From positions 62,001-126,000 of the forward strand of contig NZ_JABMCJ010000086.1 of assembly GCF_013359755.1 (NCBI RefSeq): DNA of 64,000 nt. Reading direction: 5' to 3'. The notes under the pieces are model-generated. The model had not been told where the DNA came from. It made no database searches and saw only the letters and a program-made list of their open reading frames with translations. The DNA is from Tardiphaga robiniae. Its GTDB lineage: Bacteria > Pseudomonadota > Alphaproteobacteria > Rhizobiales > Xanthobacteraceae. Shown here piece after piece: positions 7,183-17,136 of this stretch. Numbering within the stretch: position 1 is the first letter of the stretch; each line of letters starts with the position of its first letter. A program made the position numbers and the translations under genes.

Positions 7183-8397
7183 ATGGCAAAAATCAAGGTA
7201 GCCAACCCCGTCGTCGAACTCGACGGCGATGAGATGACCCGGATCATCTGGCAGTACATCAAGGACAAGCTGATCAACCCCTTCCTTGACGTCAACCTGA
7301 TGTATTTCGACCTCGGGATGGAATACCGCGACAAGACCGACGATCAGGTCACCATTGACGCCGCCCACGCGATCAAGAAATACGGCGTCGGCGTGAAGTG
7401 TGCCACCATCACCCCCGATGAAGCGCGCGTGAAGGAATTCGGCCTCAAGCAGATGTGGAAGTCGCCGAACGGCACCATCCGCAACATCCTCGGCGGCGTG
7501 ATCTTCCGCGAACCGATTATCTGCAGCAACGTGCCGCGCCTGGTCCCCGGCTGGACCAAGCCGATCATCATCGGCCGTCACGCTTTCGGCGATCAGTACC
7601 GCGCCACCGACTTCAAGTTCCCCGGCAAGGGCACCCTGACGATGAAGTTCGTCGGCGAAGACGGCGCCGTGATCGAGCGCGAAGTGTTCCAGTCCCCCGG
7701 CGCCGGCGTCGCACTGGCCATGTACAACCTCGACGACTCGATCCGCGACTTCGCCCGCGCATCGCTGAACTACGGCCTGTCGCGCGGCGTTCCGGTCTAC
7801 CTGTCGACCAAGAACACCATCCTCAAGGTCTATGACGGTCGCTTCAAGGACATCTTCCAGGAAATCTTCGACGCCGAATTCAAGACCAAGTTCGAAGCCG
7901 CGAAGATCACCTATGAGCATCGCCTGATCGACGACATGGTGGCTGCTGCCATGAAGTGGTCCGGCGGTTACGTCTGGGCCTGTAAGAACTACGACGGCGA
8001 CGTGCAGTCCGACACCGTGGCCCAGGGCTACGGTTCGCTCGGCCTGATGACCTCGGTACTGCTGACGCCGGATGGTTCGGTGGTGGAAGCCGAAGCTGCC
8101 CACGGCACCGTGACCCGTCACTACCGCGAGCACCAGAAGGGCAAGGAAACCTCGACCAACTCGATCGCGTCGATCTTCGCCTGGACCCAGGGTCTCGCCC
8201 ACCGCGCCAAGCTCGACAACAATGCCGAGCTGGCGAAGTTCGCCAAGACCCTCGAAAAGGTCTGCGTCGACACCGTCGAAGCCGGCTACATGACCAAGGA
8301 TCTGGCGCTGCTGGTCGGCGCCGATCAGCGCTGGCTCTCGACCACAGGCTTCCTCGACAAGGTCGCGGAAAACCTGACCAAGGAACTGGCGGCCTGA
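7183..8397 (+). CDS. icd: NADP-dependent isocitrate dehydrogenase
   Basis: This 404-residue protein is a dimeric NADP-dependent isocitrate dehydrogenase of the eukaryote-like type II subfamily. It converts isocitrate to 2-oxoglutarate and CO2 in the TCA cycle. Family signatures are [14 protein letters not shown] at the N-terminus, [11 protein letters not shown], the substrate-binding [13 protein letters not shown] (the serine is contacted by isocitrate), LIDDMVA with the metal-binding aspartates, and [16 protein letters not shown] near the NADP site. The ATG at 7183 gives the standard MAKIKV start, and the frame upstream of it is not family-like. A strong Rho-independent terminator follows within 30 bp, so it is a monocistronic unit. 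Confidence 0.97.
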   Translation: MAKIKVANPVVELDGDEMTRIIWQYIKDKLINPFLDVNLMYFDLGMEYRDKTDDQVTIDAAHAIKKYGVGVKCATITPDEARVKEFGLKQMWKSPNGTIRNILGGVIFREPIICSNVPRLVPGWTKPIIIGRHAFGDQYRATDFKFPGKGTLTMKFVGEDGAVIEREVFQSPGAGVALAMYNLDDSIRDFARASLNYGLSRGVPVYLSTKNTILKVYDGRFKDIFQEIFDAEFKTKFEAAKITYEHRLIDDMVAAAMKWSGGYVWACKNYDGDVQSDTVAQGYGSLGLMTSVLLTPDGSVVEAEAAHGTVTRHYREHQKGKETSTNSIASIFAWTQGLAHRAKLDNNAELAKFAKTLEKVCVDTVEAGYMTKDLALLVGADQRWLSTTGFLDKVAENLTKELAA

Positions 8398-8425
8398 TTT
8401 CCGCCCTCTCCTGACTGCACCATCC

Positions 8426-8466
8426 GAAAGTCCGGGTTGCCTCAGGCACCCCGGACTTTCTTTTTG
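8426..8466 (+). terminator. Rho-independent terminator of icd
   Basis: The stem GAAAGTCCGGG pairs with CCCGGACTTTC, and an inner TGCC/GGCA extends it around a TCA loop. A run of T follows at 8461-8465. It lies 28 bp after the icd stop codon and before the S9 peptidase gene. Confidence 0.9.
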
Positions 8467-8491
8467 AGACGTTCCGTTTTCGAGGTGACCC

Positions 8492-10558
8492 ATGACTGCG
8501 CCAAATCCCGCCGACGGCAGCAATGATCCATATGTCTGGCTCGAAGAAATCGAGGGCGAGAAAGCCGTGGCATGGGTCGAGGCACAGAATGCGCGGACCG
8601 ACGGCTTCCTCTGCGACGATAGCTACAAGCGCGATTTCGACGCAGTCATGAAGATCCTCGACGCCGACGATCGCATTCCCTTCGTCGGAAAGTCTGGCGA
8701 CTATCTCTATAATTTCTGGAAAGACGCCGCTCATCCACGCGGACTTTGGCGCCGCACGGTGCTGGAGAGCTACAAGACCGATACGCCTGAATGGGACGTG
8801 CTGCTCGACATCGATGCACTGAACCAAGCGGAAGGCATCTCCTGGGCCTTCGCAGGTGCTGCGCGTTCCCCAGATAAGACCCGCGCGTTGATCAGCCTGT
8901 CGTTCAACGGCACTGACGCCATCGAGATCCGTGAGTTCGATATTCCCAGCAAGAGCTTCGTTGCCGACGGCTTCATCATCCCAAAGGCCAAGACGCAGGT
9001 GAGCTGGGTCGATCAGGACACGCTGCTGCTCGGCAGCGCGCAGACGCCCGAGGACAGCACCGAGGCCGGCTATACCCGCACCGTACGCAAATGGACGCGC
9101 GGCACACCGTTGGCTGCGGCTGAAACCGTCTTCGAGGTCGAGAAGCGGGACGTGGCCGCCTGGTTCGGCGTCAACCGCCGACCGAGCCATGAAGGCGTGA
9201 TGTACTGGCGCGCGCTGGATTTCACGCGCTCGCATATCTTCGTCGAGCGCAAGCATGGCCCGCATGCCGGAAAGCGCCTGCGCCTCGAACTGCCGGAGGA
9301 GATCTCGGTCTCGGCCGAAGCCAATGATCTTCTGGTCAGCCCGAAACAGGACTGGACCGTCGGCGACCAGACGATCCCGACCGGCGCACTCGCCGTCATC
9401 GACCTCGATCACTTCCTGTCTGGCGCACGCGATTTCGAGATCGTCTTCATGCCGACACCGACCCGCGCGCTGCAGTCATGGTCGGAGACCCGGCACGGCA
9501 TCGTGCTCGAAATCCTCGATAACGTCCGCGGTCGCCTCGCATTGCTGCAGCGAAGCGAGGCCGGGTGGCGCGAGACGGCACTTCCGGGATTGCCCGATAA
9601 CGCCACGATCTCGGCGCAGAATTTCGGCGGCGAGGACGATCCCGATCTCGGCACCGACATGCTCTTCACCGTCACGGGCTTCGACCGGCCGACAACGACG
9701 GCACTGTGGACAGGCCACGGCGCGCCCGAGCCGCTGAAGAGCTCGCCGCCCAATTTCGATCCCGAGGGCATCGAGGTGCAGCAGCGCCATGCGGTGGCGG
9801 CGGACGGCACCAGGATCCCCTACTTCCTGATCGGCAAGAATCTCTCGGCCGGCGCCCCGCCCCGGCCGACGATTCTCTATGGCTATGGCGGCTTCGAGAT
9901 ATCGCTGACGCCCGCCTATATGGGCATCGCCGGCAAGCTATGGCTCGAACAAGGTCATCTCTACGCCATCGCCAATATCCGCGGTGGTGGTGAGTTCGGC
10001 CCGGCGTGGCATCTGGCTTCGCGCAAGATCACCAAGCATGTGGCGCATGACGACTTCGCTGCGGTGGCGCGCGATCTCGCAGCGTCTGGCATCACGACGG
10101 CGCAAAAGCTTGCGTGCCACGGCGGCAGCAATGGTGGCCTGCTGGTCGGCAACATGCTGACGCGCTATCCGGAACTGTTCGGCGCGGTCTGGTGCAGCGT
10201 GCCGCTGCTCGACATGGCGCGCTATACCAAGCTGCTCGCCGGCGCGAGCTGGATCGCCGAGTATGGCGATCCGGAAATTCCCGACGAGTGGGCCTATCTG
10301 CAGAAATACTCGCCCTATCACTTGATCGCGCCCGGTAAGACCTATCCGCCGATCTTCATCACCACCAACCGCACCGACGACCGCGTCCATCCCGGCCACG
10401 CCCGCAAGATGGCAGCGAAGCTCGAAGAGCTTGGCTATCCCGTCTGGTTCAACGAGACGGTGGCGGGCGGACACTCCGGCGCCGTCGACAATACCAAGCA
10501 GGCACAGAGCCAGGCTCTGGGATTTGCGTTTCTACGGCGGACGATTGGAGCTGCGTAA
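8492..10558 (+). CDS. S9A prolyl-oligopeptidase family serine peptidase
   Basis: This 688-residue protein has the S9A layout: an N-terminal helix region (DPYVWLEEIEGEKAVAWVEAQN), a seven-bladed beta-propeller from about 70 to 420, and a C-terminal alpha/beta-hydrolase catalytic domain. The triad is visible as S546 in GGSNGG, the aspartate in NRTDDRVHP (629/630) and H661 in GGHSGA. The RGGGEFG loop is also family-typical. It should cleave short peptides, often after proline; no signal peptide is seen, so it is likely cytoplasmic. The ATG at 8492 follows GAGGTGACCC. The 3' end of this gene is duplicated, with decay, beyond the following gene at 11144-11224. Confidence 0.92.
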   Translation: MTAPNPADGSNDPYVWLEEIEGEKAVAWVEAQNARTDGFLCDDSYKRDFDAVMKILDADDRIPFVGKSGDYLYNFWKDAAHPRGLWRRTVLESYKTDTPEWDVLLDIDALNQAEGISWAFAGAARSPDKTRALISLSFNGTDAIEIREFDIPSKSFVADGFIIPKAKTQVSWVDQDTLLLGSAQTPEDSTEAGYTRTVRKWTRGTPLAAAETVFEVEKRDVAAWFGVNRRPSHEGVMYWRALDFTRSHIFVERKHGPHAGKRLRLELPEEISVSAEANDLLVSPKQDWTVGDQTIPTGALAVIDLDHFLSGARDFEIVFMPTPTRALQSWSETRHGIVLEILDNVRGRLALLQRSEAGWRETALPGLPDNATISAQNFGGEDDPDLGTDMLFTVTGFDRPTTTALWTGHGAPEPLKSSPPNFDPEGIEVQQRHAVAADGTRIPYFLIGKNLSAGAPPRPTILYGYGGFEISLTPAYMGIAGKLWLEQGHLYAIANIRGGGEFGPAWHLASRKITKHVAHDDFAAVARDLAASGITTAQKLACHGGSNGGLLVGNMLTRYPELFGAVWCSVPLLDMARYTKLLAGASWIAEYGDPEIPDEWAYLQKYSPYHLIAPGKTYPPIFITTNRTDDRVHPGHARKMAAKLEELGYPVWFNETVAGGHSGAVDNTKQAQSQALGFAFLRRTIGAA

Positions 10559-10603
10559 AACGAACGACAGAGCAACTACCAACCAGAGCAAGAGAGGGTT
10601 CAC

Positions 10604-11131
10604 ATGACCTGCAATACGCCCCATGTTTTCAAACGCCCGATCCTGACCATGATTGTCGCGCTCTCGCTCAGTGACGCGGGCCTATTCTCTGCTTCGGCGC
10701 AGGTGCCGGATGCGATTGCAGCCCCCGGCGAGACGCAGATCGCCAAGCTGCATGCTGAAGGCGCGCAGGTCTATGAGTGCAAGGCCGACGCTTCAGGAAA
10801 GCTGACATGGACGTTCCGCGAGCCGATCGCCACGCTGATGGCCGATGGCAAGACCGTGGGGCGGCACTATGCCGGACCGAACTGGGAATACAGCGATGGC
10901 AGCGCCGTGGTCGGTAAGGTGACCGGCAACGCACCAGGCACCACTGCCAAGGACATTCCGTGGCTCCGTCTCGAAGCCGCCTCGCATCGCGGCAGCGGCA
11001 TGTTGAGCGGCGTGACCACGGTACAGCGCATCAACACCGTTGGCGGCACGCTCGGCGGCACCTGCAGCGGCGCCGGCACTTTACAGAGCGAGCCCTATTC
11101 GGCCGACTACGTGTTCCTGCGCAAGGGCTAA
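10604..11131 (+). CDS. Secreted DUF3455 protein
   Basis: This 175-residue protein has an N-terminal signal peptide (hydrophobic stretch near 13-30, cleavage near FSASAQ). The mature part matches the DUF3455 pattern: AQVYECKADASGKLTW, then IATLMADGKTVGRHYAGPNWEY and DIPWLRLEA, ending with SADYVFLRKG. The function of DUF3455 is not established. The ATG at 10604 follows AGAGAGGG. It sits 45 bp after the S9 peptidase stop and is followed by a relic of that peptidase's 3' end, so it looks inserted between the peptidase gene and its old downstream neighbour. Confidence 0.85.
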   Translation: MTCNTPHVFKRPILTMIVALSLSDAGLFSASAQVPDAIAAPGETQIAKLHAEGAQVYECKADASGKLTWTFREPIATLMADGKTVGRHYAGPNWEYSDGSAVVGKVTGNAPGTTAKDIPWLRLEAASHRGSGMLSGVTTVQRINTVGGTLGGTCSGAGTLQSEPYSADYVFLRKG

Positions 11132-11143
11132 GGACATTTCGCC

Positions 11144-11224
11144 GGCGGACACTCCGGCGCGGTGGAGAATACCAAGCAGGCACAGAGCCAGGCGCTGGGT
11201 TTGCGTTTCTACGCCGAACGATTT
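11144..11224 (+). pseudogene. Relic of the S9 peptidase 3' end
   Basis: About 81 bp match 10466-10546 with roughly seven differences, including a one-base deletion (GGGATTT to GGGTTT). Read in two frames it gives AGGHSGAVENTKQAQSQALG and then FAFLRRTICR, the same C-terminus as the intact peptidase. It has no upstream peptidase sequence and is not translated as a gene. Confidence 0.85.
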
Positions 11225-11270
11225 GCCGCTAGAGCAAGACGACCAGAAAAACATTCAGGGAGACCGCCTC

Positions 11271-11975
11271 ATGTCATCTAGCAAAGTCGCCATCATCACG
11301 GCCGGTGGAAGCGGCATGGGCGCCGCATCGGCGCGCCGCCTTGCCGCCGACGGGTTCAAGGTTGCGATCCTGTCGTCGTCCGGCAAAGGCGAAGCGCTCG
11401 CGCAAGAGCTCGGCGGCATTGGCGTCACCGGCTCCAACCAGTCGAGCGACGATCTGAAGCGACTGGTGGATGGCACGCTGGAGAAATGGGGCCGGATCGA
11501 CACGCTGGTAAACAGCGCCGGTCACGGCCCGCGTGCGCCGCTGCTCGATATCACCGACGAGCAGTGGCACACCGGCATGGATGTCTACTTGATGAACGTG
11601 ATCCGGCCAACGCGACTGGTGACGCCGATCATGCAGAAGCAAAAATCCGGTGCGATCATCAATATCTCCACCGCATGGGCATTCGAGCCCTCAGCGATGT
11701 TTCCGACTTCCGCCGTGTTCCGCGCCGGTCTCGCCTCTTACACAAAATTGTTCGCAGATAGTTTTGCCGCCGACAATGTACGGATGAACAATGTGCTGCC
11801 CGGCTGGATCGACAGCCTGCCCGCCACCGAAGAACGCCGCCAGAGCGTCCCGATGCAACGCTATGGCAAAAGCGAGGAGATCGCGGCCACGGTCGCATTC
11901 CTCGCATCGGATGGCGCTGGCTATATCACCGGCCAGAACATTCGCGTCGATGGCGGCATGACGCGGTCGGTGTGA
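11271..11975 (+). CDS. SDR-family oxidoreductase lacking the catalytic Tyr-Lys pair
   Basis: This 234-residue protein has a classical SDR fold: the nucleotide loop TAGGSGMG (10-17), NSAG in place of NNAG (81-84), catalytic-type serine S133 in INIST, and the C-terminal DGAGYITGQNIRVDGG. Where YxxxK should stand, about 14 residues after S133, the sequence is S147-A-V-F-R151, so both catalytic residues are replaced. A downstream SYTK cannot be aligned to the site without shifting the helix. It may therefore bind NAD(P) without classical reductase chemistry or use another mechanism. The ATG at 11271 follows a purine-rich leader (CAGGGAGACC). It begins shortly after the peptidase relic. Confidence 0.85.
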   Translation: MSSSKVAIITAGGSGMGAASARRLAADGFKVAILSSSGKGEALAQELGGIGVTGSNQSSDDLKRLVDGTLEKWGRIDTLVNSAGHGPRAPLLDITDEQWHTGMDVYLMNVIRPTRLVTPIMQKQKSGAIINISTAWAFEPSAMFPTSAVFRAGLASYTKLFADSFAADNVRMNNVLPGWIDSLPATEERRQSVPMQRYGKSEEIAATVAFLASDGAGYITGQNIRVDGGMTRSV

Positions 11976-11997
11976 TGACCTGATCGCAACGGCGCTA

Positions 11998-13689
11998 CTA
12001 AACCACGCCCGTCGCGCCGATCTGCAGCAGCATCGCCTTGGCGATTTCCTGCTCGCCCATGATCACGACATTGGCGCCGTGATGCTTGAGATGCGCGATC
12101 TCTTCTTCGGAATGGGCGCGGGCGATGATTGGAAGCGTAGGGTTGAGCGCACGGGCCTTGGCGACGATCTGACCGCCTTCGAAGGCGTCCGGGATGGCGA
12201 CGAGCAATCCCCTGGCGCCCATCACATTTGCAGCCTGCAACATGTCCGGCGCCGCGGCATTGCCGGTGACGACCTCAACACCTTCCTTCTGCAGACGCTC
12301 GACAACGCCCGGCGTGTCCTCGATCACCAGCAGCGGCGTGTTGTTCAAGCGCAGCGCCCTGCTGACCACGCTGCCGACACGACCATGGCCGACCAGCACG
12401 ACGTGATCCTTGAGTTGCGTCTCCGGCAACGGGACGCGCGTGACCGCTTTCTCCTTGCTGTCCGCAGCGGCCGCTTCACTCGCAGCCGCCGCTTTCGCGT
12501 CCTTATCGGCCAGTAGGCGATCGAGCAATGCGAAGAACAGCGGATTGAGCATGATCGAGATAATCGCGCCTGCGAGCACGAGATCGCGACCGCGATCCGG
12601 CAGCAGACCGAGGCCCACGCCGAGGCTGACGAGAATGAAGGAGAACTCGCCGATCTGCGCCAGCGAGGCGGAGATCGTCAGCGCCGTCGAGGTCGGATAG
12701 CCGAACAGCCGGACGATGCCGAAGGCAGCCGCCGATTTGCCGAACAGGATGATGAACACGGTGGCGAGCAGCGGCAGCGGTTCGCGCAGGACGATCGCCG
12801 GATCGACCAGCATGCCGACCGAGACGAAGAACAGCACCGCAAACGCATCGCGTAGCGGCAGCGTCTCATTGGCAGCGCGCTGGCTGAGTTCGGACTCGCT
12901 GAGGATCATGCCCGCAAAGAACGCACCGAGCGCGAACGACACGTCGAAGACGAGGGCTGCGCCGAAGGCAACGCCGAGCGAGATCGCGAACACCGCAAGA
13001 CGAAACAACTCGCGCGACCCGGTATGCGCCACATAGTGCAGCAGCATCGGGATGACGCGGCGGCCGACCACCAGCATGAAAATGACGAATCCCGCGACCT
13101 TGCCGAGCGTGATCAGCACCGGCATCGCCAACGCTGACATGCTGGCACCATTGCCCTCGCCTTTAAGCAGGCCAGCGATCGCCGGAAGCAGCACCAGCGT
13201 CAGCACCATCGCGAGGTCTTCGACAATCAGCCAGCCGATGGCGATGCGGCCACGCTCGCTGTCCACCAGACGTCGTTCCTGTAATGCGCGAAGCAGCACC
13301 ACCGTCGAAGCCACCGACAGCGCGAGGCCAAACACAAGGCCACCACCGAACGACCAGCCGAGCGCCTCGCCGAGACCGATGCCGAGCAGTGTCGCCACGG
13401 CGATCTGCACGATGGCGCCGGGGATCGCGATATTCTTGACCGAGAGCAAATCCTTCAGCGAGAAATGCAGGCCTACGCCAAACATCAGCAGGATGATGCC
13501 GATTTCCGCGAGTTCATTGGCGATATTCTGGTCCGCCACATAGCCGGGCGTAAATGGGCCCATGAAGACGCCGGCGAGCAGATAGCCCACCAGTGGCGAC
13601 ACGCGAATGCGCTGTGCGATCAGGCCGAGGATGAATGCCAGTACGAGGCCGACGACGACGGTGGAAATCAGCGGGGTGTTATGCTCCAT
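11998..13689 (-). CDS. CPA2-family cation/proton antiporter with RCK domain (YbaL/KefB type)
   Basis: This 563-residue protein has about twelve hydrophobic segments in the first 390 residues with CPA2 features (VSPLVGYLLAGVFMGPFTPG, IGIILLMFGVGLHFSLKDL, FFVSVGMLVDP). A charged linker (DAKAAAASEAAAADSKEK) follows, then a Rossmann RCK/TrkA-N domain beginning VVLVGHGRVGSVVSRAL. It should exchange K+ or Na+ for protons across the inner membrane, gated by nucleotide binding to the RCK domain. The overall order matches YbaL/KefB relatives. It lies convergent with the SDR gene, 22 bp from its stop. Confidence 0.9.
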   Translation of the reverse strand: MEHNTPLISTVVVGLVLAFILGLIAQRIRVSPLVGYLLAGVFMGPFTPGYVADQNIANELAEIGIILLMFGVGLHFSLKDLLSVKNIAIPGAIVQIAVATLLGIGLGEALGWSFGGGLVFGLALSVASTVVLLRALQERRLVDSERGRIAIGWLIVEDLAMVLTLVLLPAIAGLLKGEGNGASMSALAMPVLITLGKVAGFVIFMLVVGRRVIPMLLHYVAHTGSRELFRLAVFAISLGVAFGAALVFDVSFALGAFFAGMILSESELSQRAANETLPLRDAFAVLFFVSVGMLVDPAIVLREPLPLLATVFIILFGKSAAAFGIVRLFGYPTSTALTISASLAQIGEFSFILVSLGVGLGLLPDRGRDLVLAGAIISIMLNPLFFALLDRLLADKDAKAAAASEAAAADSKEKAVTRVPLPETQLKDHVVLVGHGRVGSVVSRALRLNNTPLLVIEDTPGVVERLQKEGVEVVTGNAAAPDMLQAANVMGARGLLVAIPDAFEGGQIVAKARALNPTLPIIARAHSEEEIAHLKHHGANVVIMGEQEIAKAMLLQIGATGVV

Positions 13690-13799
13690 GCCGCTTTTTG
13701 CCGCATGGGCGCGTGGGATGCCACCCTTAACGAGGGCTACTCATGGTCGCAGGCGCGAGCGGTCACGTCATCGCGAGATGGGGTTGTGTGACCCACACT

Positions 13800-13945
13800 G
13801 CCATTCCGGGGCGCGATCTCAGCGAAGCTGAGAGCGTGAACCTCAGCCATTCCAGTTGGAATGGCGGGGAATCTCGACGTAGTAAAACACTACGGGATTC
13901 CGGGTTCGCGCCCGCCTGGCGGCGTTCGCGACACCGGAATGACGA
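13800..13945. repeat. Intergenic inverted-repeat element, family A, copy 2
   Basis: Begins with GCCATTCCGGGG and ends with ACCGGAATGACG, with internal GGGGAATCTCG / GGGATTCCGGG arms and an extra hairpin AGCCATTCCAGTTGGAATGG. It is related to the element at 1604-1735 and lies directly after the alaS stop codon. Confidence 0.7.
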
Positions 13946-13947
13946 GA

Positions 13948-16629
13948 TTAGTTGCCGATCGCCGCTTCGATCGCCGCCAGCGCAGCATCGGCCTTGGCGC
14001 CGTCCGGACCACCGGCCTGCGCCATGTCCGCCCGCCCACCGCCGCCTTTGCCGCCCAAGGCTTCAGAGGCGAGCTTCACCAGATCGACAGCGCTGAAACG
14101 CTTGGTCAGATCCTCGGTCACGCCGACCACGACGCCGGCCTTGCCGTCTTCACCGACATTGATGATCGCGACCACGCCGGAGCCGAGCTGCTTCTTGCCG
14201 GCATCGGCGAGGCTCTTGAGATCCTTCATCTCGATGCCCGACACACTCTTGGCCATCAGCTTGACGTCACCGACAGTCTTGACGTCTGCAACCGTGCCAC
14301 CGGCGGCCGATGCACCAGCGGCAGCACCGCCGCCCATGGCGATGGTCTTCTTCGCCTCGGAGAGCTCACGCTCCAGCTTCTTGCGCTCGTCCATCAGCGC
14401 AGCGATGCGCGCTGGCATGTCGTCGAGCGTTGTGCGGAGCTCGTTCGCAGCGGTCTTGGCGAGCTGGATCGTCTCGTTGGCGTGATGACGCGCATGATTA
14501 CCGGTCAGCGCCTCGATGCGGCGCACGCCGGAAGACACTGCGCTTTCGCCGGTGACCGAGATCATGCCGATGTCGCCAGTGCGCCGGACATGGGTGCCGC
14601 CGCAAAGCTCGACCGACCAGCCGAGCGCATTGCTGCCGCTATCGCGCGGCATCTTGCCCATCGAGACGACGCGGACCTCGTCGCCGTATTTCTCTCCGAA
14701 CAGCGCGCGGGCACCAGCTTCGCGGGCATCGTCCACTGCCATCAGGCGCGTGGTGACGGCATCGTTTTCCAACACGACATTGTTGGCGATGTCCTCGACG
14801 CGGCGGAGCTCGTCGGCCGTGATCGGCTTCTGATGCACGAAATCGAAACGCAGCCGGTCCGGCGCCACGAGCGAGCCGCGCTGCGCGATGTGATCACCGA
14901 GCACCTGACGCAGCGCTTCATGCAGCAGATGCGTCGCCGAGTGATTGGCGCGGATCGATGAGCGACGGGCGTGGTCAACTTCCAGCGCGAGCGCTGCGCC
15001 AATTTTCAGCGTGCCCTGCTCGACCGTACCGATATGCACGAACAGATCGCCGGCACGCTTCTGGGTTTCGGTGACGCGGAAGGTTACGCCCTCGCCGGTA
15101 ATCACACCAGTGTCGCCGACCTGGCCACCGGACTCTGCATAGAACGGCGTCTGGTTGAGAACGATGGCGCCGGTGTCACCTGCCTTGAGGCTGTCGACTT
15201 CCTTGCCATCCTTCACCAGTGCCGTAACCGCACCTTCCGCAGACTCGGTCTCGTAGCCGAGAAATTCCGTCGCACCGAGTTTTTCACGTAGCTCGAACCA
15301 GATCGCTTCGGTCGCGGTCTCGCCGGAGGAAAAGCGCGACGCGCGGGCCTTCTGTTTCTGCTTCTCCATCGCATCGGTGAAGGACGCGATATCGACCGAG
15401 ATGCCGCGGTTGCGCAGCGCATCCTGGGTCAGATCGAGCGGGAAACCATAGGTGTCGTACAGCGTGAACGCGGTCTCGCCGTCGAACATGTCGCCCTTCT
15501 TCAGCGACGCGCTCTTGTCATCGAGAATGCCGAGACCACGATCCAGCGTTTTGCGGAAGCGCGTCTCTTCGAGGCGCAGCGTTTCCTCGATCAGGCTCTC
15601 GGCGCGCACCAGCTCCGGATAGGCCTGGCCCATCTCGCGCACCAGCGCCCACACAAGGCGCCACATCAGCGGCTCCTTGGCGCCGAGCAACTGGCCGTGA
15701 CGCATGGCGCGGCGCATGATCCGGCGCAGCACATAGCCGCGGCCTTCATTCGACGGCAGCACGCCATCGGCAATCAGGAACGACGAGGCGCGCAGATGGT
15801 CGGCGATGACGCGCAGCGAGGCCTTCATCGGGCCCTGCGGATCGGCGCCGGTGAGATCGGCGATGGCGCGGATCAGTGCGACGAACAGATCGATGTCGTA
15901 ATTGTCGTGCTTGCCCTGCAGCACCGCAGCGATGCGCTCGAGGCCCATGCCGGTGTCGATTGACGGCTTCGGCAGCGAGATGCGGTTGCCCGGCGCAAGC
16001 TGGTCGAACTGCATGAACACCAGATTCCAGATCTCGATGAAGCGGTCGCCGTCTTCATCGGGCGAGCCGGGAGGGCCACCGGGAATCTTGTCGCCATGGT
16101 CGAAGAAGATTTCCGAACACGGGCCGCACGGGCCGGTATCACCCATCTGCCAGAAATTGTCCGAGGTCGGGATGCGGATGATCTTGGAATCCGGCAGGCC
16201 AATCTTCTTCCACAGAGCGAAAGCTTCATCGTCCTCGGAATAGACGGTGACCAGCAGGCGATCTTTCGCCAGACCGTATTCCTTGGTGATCAGGTTCCAG
16301 GCCAGCTCGATCGCGCGTTCCTTGAAATAGTCGCCAAACGAGAAGTTGCCGAGCATCTCGAAGAAGGTGTGATGGCGCGCGGTATAGCCGACATTGTCGA
16401 GATCGTTATGCTTGCCGCCCGCACGGACGCATTTCTGCGACGTCGTCGCGCGCTGATAGGGCCGCTTCTCGACGCCGGTGAAGACGTTCTTGAACTGCAC
16501 CATGCCGGCATTGGTGAACATCAGCGTGGGGTCGTTGCGCGGCACCAGCGGCGACGACGACACGATGTCGTGACCATTCGCCGCGAAGTAATTCAGAAAT
16601 GCCGACCTGATCTCGTTAACGCCGCTCAT
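13948..16629 (-). CDS. alaS: Alanyl-tRNA synthetase
   Basis: The protein is 893 residues (E. coli AlaRS has 876). It charges tRNA-Ala. The order of domains is standard: an aminoacylation core ([56 protein letters not shown]), a tRNA-recognition helix region, an editing domain with the zinc-binding [11 protein letters not shown] and [13 protein letters not shown], and a C-terminal DHHA1/C-Ala region ([13 protein letters not shown]). The ATG at 16629 was chosen because it gives the family N-terminus MSGVNEIR; a longer frame reaches 16731 without similarity. It is divergent from the glycine-riboswitch operon. Confidence 0.96.
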   Translation of the reverse strand: MSGVNEIRSAFLNYFAANGHDIVSSSPLVPRNDPTLMFTNAGMVQFKNVFTGVEKRPYQRATTSQKCVRAGGKHNDLDNVGYTARHHTFFEMLGNFSFGDYFKERAIELAWNLITKEYGLAKDRLLVTVYSEDDEAFALWKKIGLPDSKIIRIPTSDNFWQMGDTGPCGPCSEIFFDHGDKIPGGPPGSPDEDGDRFIEIWNLVFMQFDQLAPGNRISLPKPSIDTGMGLERIAAVLQGKHDNYDIDLFVALIRAIADLTGADPQGPMKASLRVIADHLRASSFLIADGVLPSNEGRGYVLRRIMRRAMRHGQLLGAKEPLMWRLVWALVREMGQAYPELVRAESLIEETLRLEETRFRKTLDRGLGILDDKSASLKKGDMFDGETAFTLYDTYGFPLDLTQDALRNRGISVDIASFTDAMEKQKQKARASRFSSGETATEAIWFELREKLGATEFLGYETESAEGAVTALVKDGKEVDSLKAGDTGAIVLNQTPFYAESGGQVGDTGVITGEGVTFRVTETQKRAGDLFVHIGTVEQGTLKIGAALALEVDHARRSSIRANHSATHLLHEALRQVLGDHIAQRGSLVAPDRLRFDFVHQKPITADELRRVEDIANNVVLENDAVTTRLMAVDDAREAGARALFGEKYGDEVRVVSMGKMPRDSGSNALGWSVELCGGTHVRRTGDIGMISVTGESAVSSGVRRIEALTGNHARHHANETIQLAKTAANELRTTLDDMPARIAALMDERKKLERELSEAKKTIAMGGGAAAGASAAGGTVADVKTVGDVKLMAKSVSGIEMKDLKSLADAGKKQLGSGVVAIINVGEDGKAGVVVGVTEDLTKRFSAVDLVKLASEALGGKGGGGRADMAQAGGPDGAKADAALAAIEAAIGN

Positions 16630-16859
16630 ATCAGTCCCATTGCGCCCAAGACTTGTTACGTTCAAGACTTGGCGCCTAAAAATCGCCCACGGCCAAATTG
16701 TTTGAAGATTTGCCGCCGGCCAATGCCACAACCGGTTGCTTTTAGACCGGCGGCACTAGGCCTGTCCAGAAACTGTGCAAGGGGATGACAAGGGATCATT
16801 CAAGCGGATCAGGGGCTTGCCGCAGCAGCACAGGGCCGTTGATAGGTGCCGGAACCGCG

Positions 16860-16888
16860 TTGACAGATTCAGGGAACGCATGCTCTTG
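16860..16888 (+). promoter_or_regulatory. Candidate housekeeping promoter of the gcv operon
   Basis: A perfect TTGACA -35 hexamer lies at 16860-16865, about 40 bp before the glycine riboswitch. No good -10 hexamer follows at 16-18 bp (best is CTCTTG/TCTTGT), so only the -35 element is convincing. Confidence 0.45.
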
Positions 16889-16902
16889 TGCCGGCGTTGA
16901 AA

Positions 16903-17085
16903 GACGTCACGTCGGGAGAGACCGGCCCCGTTTGGGCCGGCGCCGAAGGAGCAACCGCCCCGGAAACTCTCAGGCAAAAGGACCGCGTGACAGGTTAGCA
17001 TCTGGAAAGAGATGCCTTTGAGCCCGAATGGGCCAATGGCGTCCGCCGACGGGATAATACTCTCAGGCACAGCGACAGATGGGGC
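16903..17085 (+). promoter_or_regulatory. Tandem glycine riboswitch
   Basis: Two glycine aptamers stand in series. The first has the conserved GGGAGAG, CGCCGAAGGAGCAA and GGAAACTCTCAGGCAAAAGG elements (about 16911-16981). The second has TGGAAAGAG, GGGCCAATGGCGTCCGCCGACGG and ATACTCTCAGGCAC (about 17002-17070). Position just ahead of gcvT and glycine-cleavage genes fits the known on-switch: glycine binding raises expression of the cleavage enzymes. Confidence 0.95.
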
Positions 17086-17096
17086 TCGTACAGGCA

Positions 17097-17116
17097 CTCC
17101 GGGAATGGTCCCGGGG
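17097..17116 (+). promoter_or_regulatory. Hairpin between riboswitch and gcvT (possible expression platform)
   Basis: CTCCGGGA-ATGG-TCCCGGGG forms a short strong stem 20 bp before the gcvT ATG. No T-run follows, so it would act on ribosome access (the site near GCGAGGA at 17121) rather than as a terminator. This is inference. Confidence 0.45.
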
Positions 17117-17136
17117 AACCGCGAGGACCCGTCACC

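Noticed and set aside
7165-8523. 452-codon minus-strand frame opposite icd
   Set aside because: A codon-bias shadow of a highly conserved gene; it spans the icd terminator.
16850-16880. GGAAC motif near 16851 as an EcfG promoter of the gcv operon
   Set aside because: No CGTT follows at 16-17 bp; the TTGACA at 16860 is the better promoter element.
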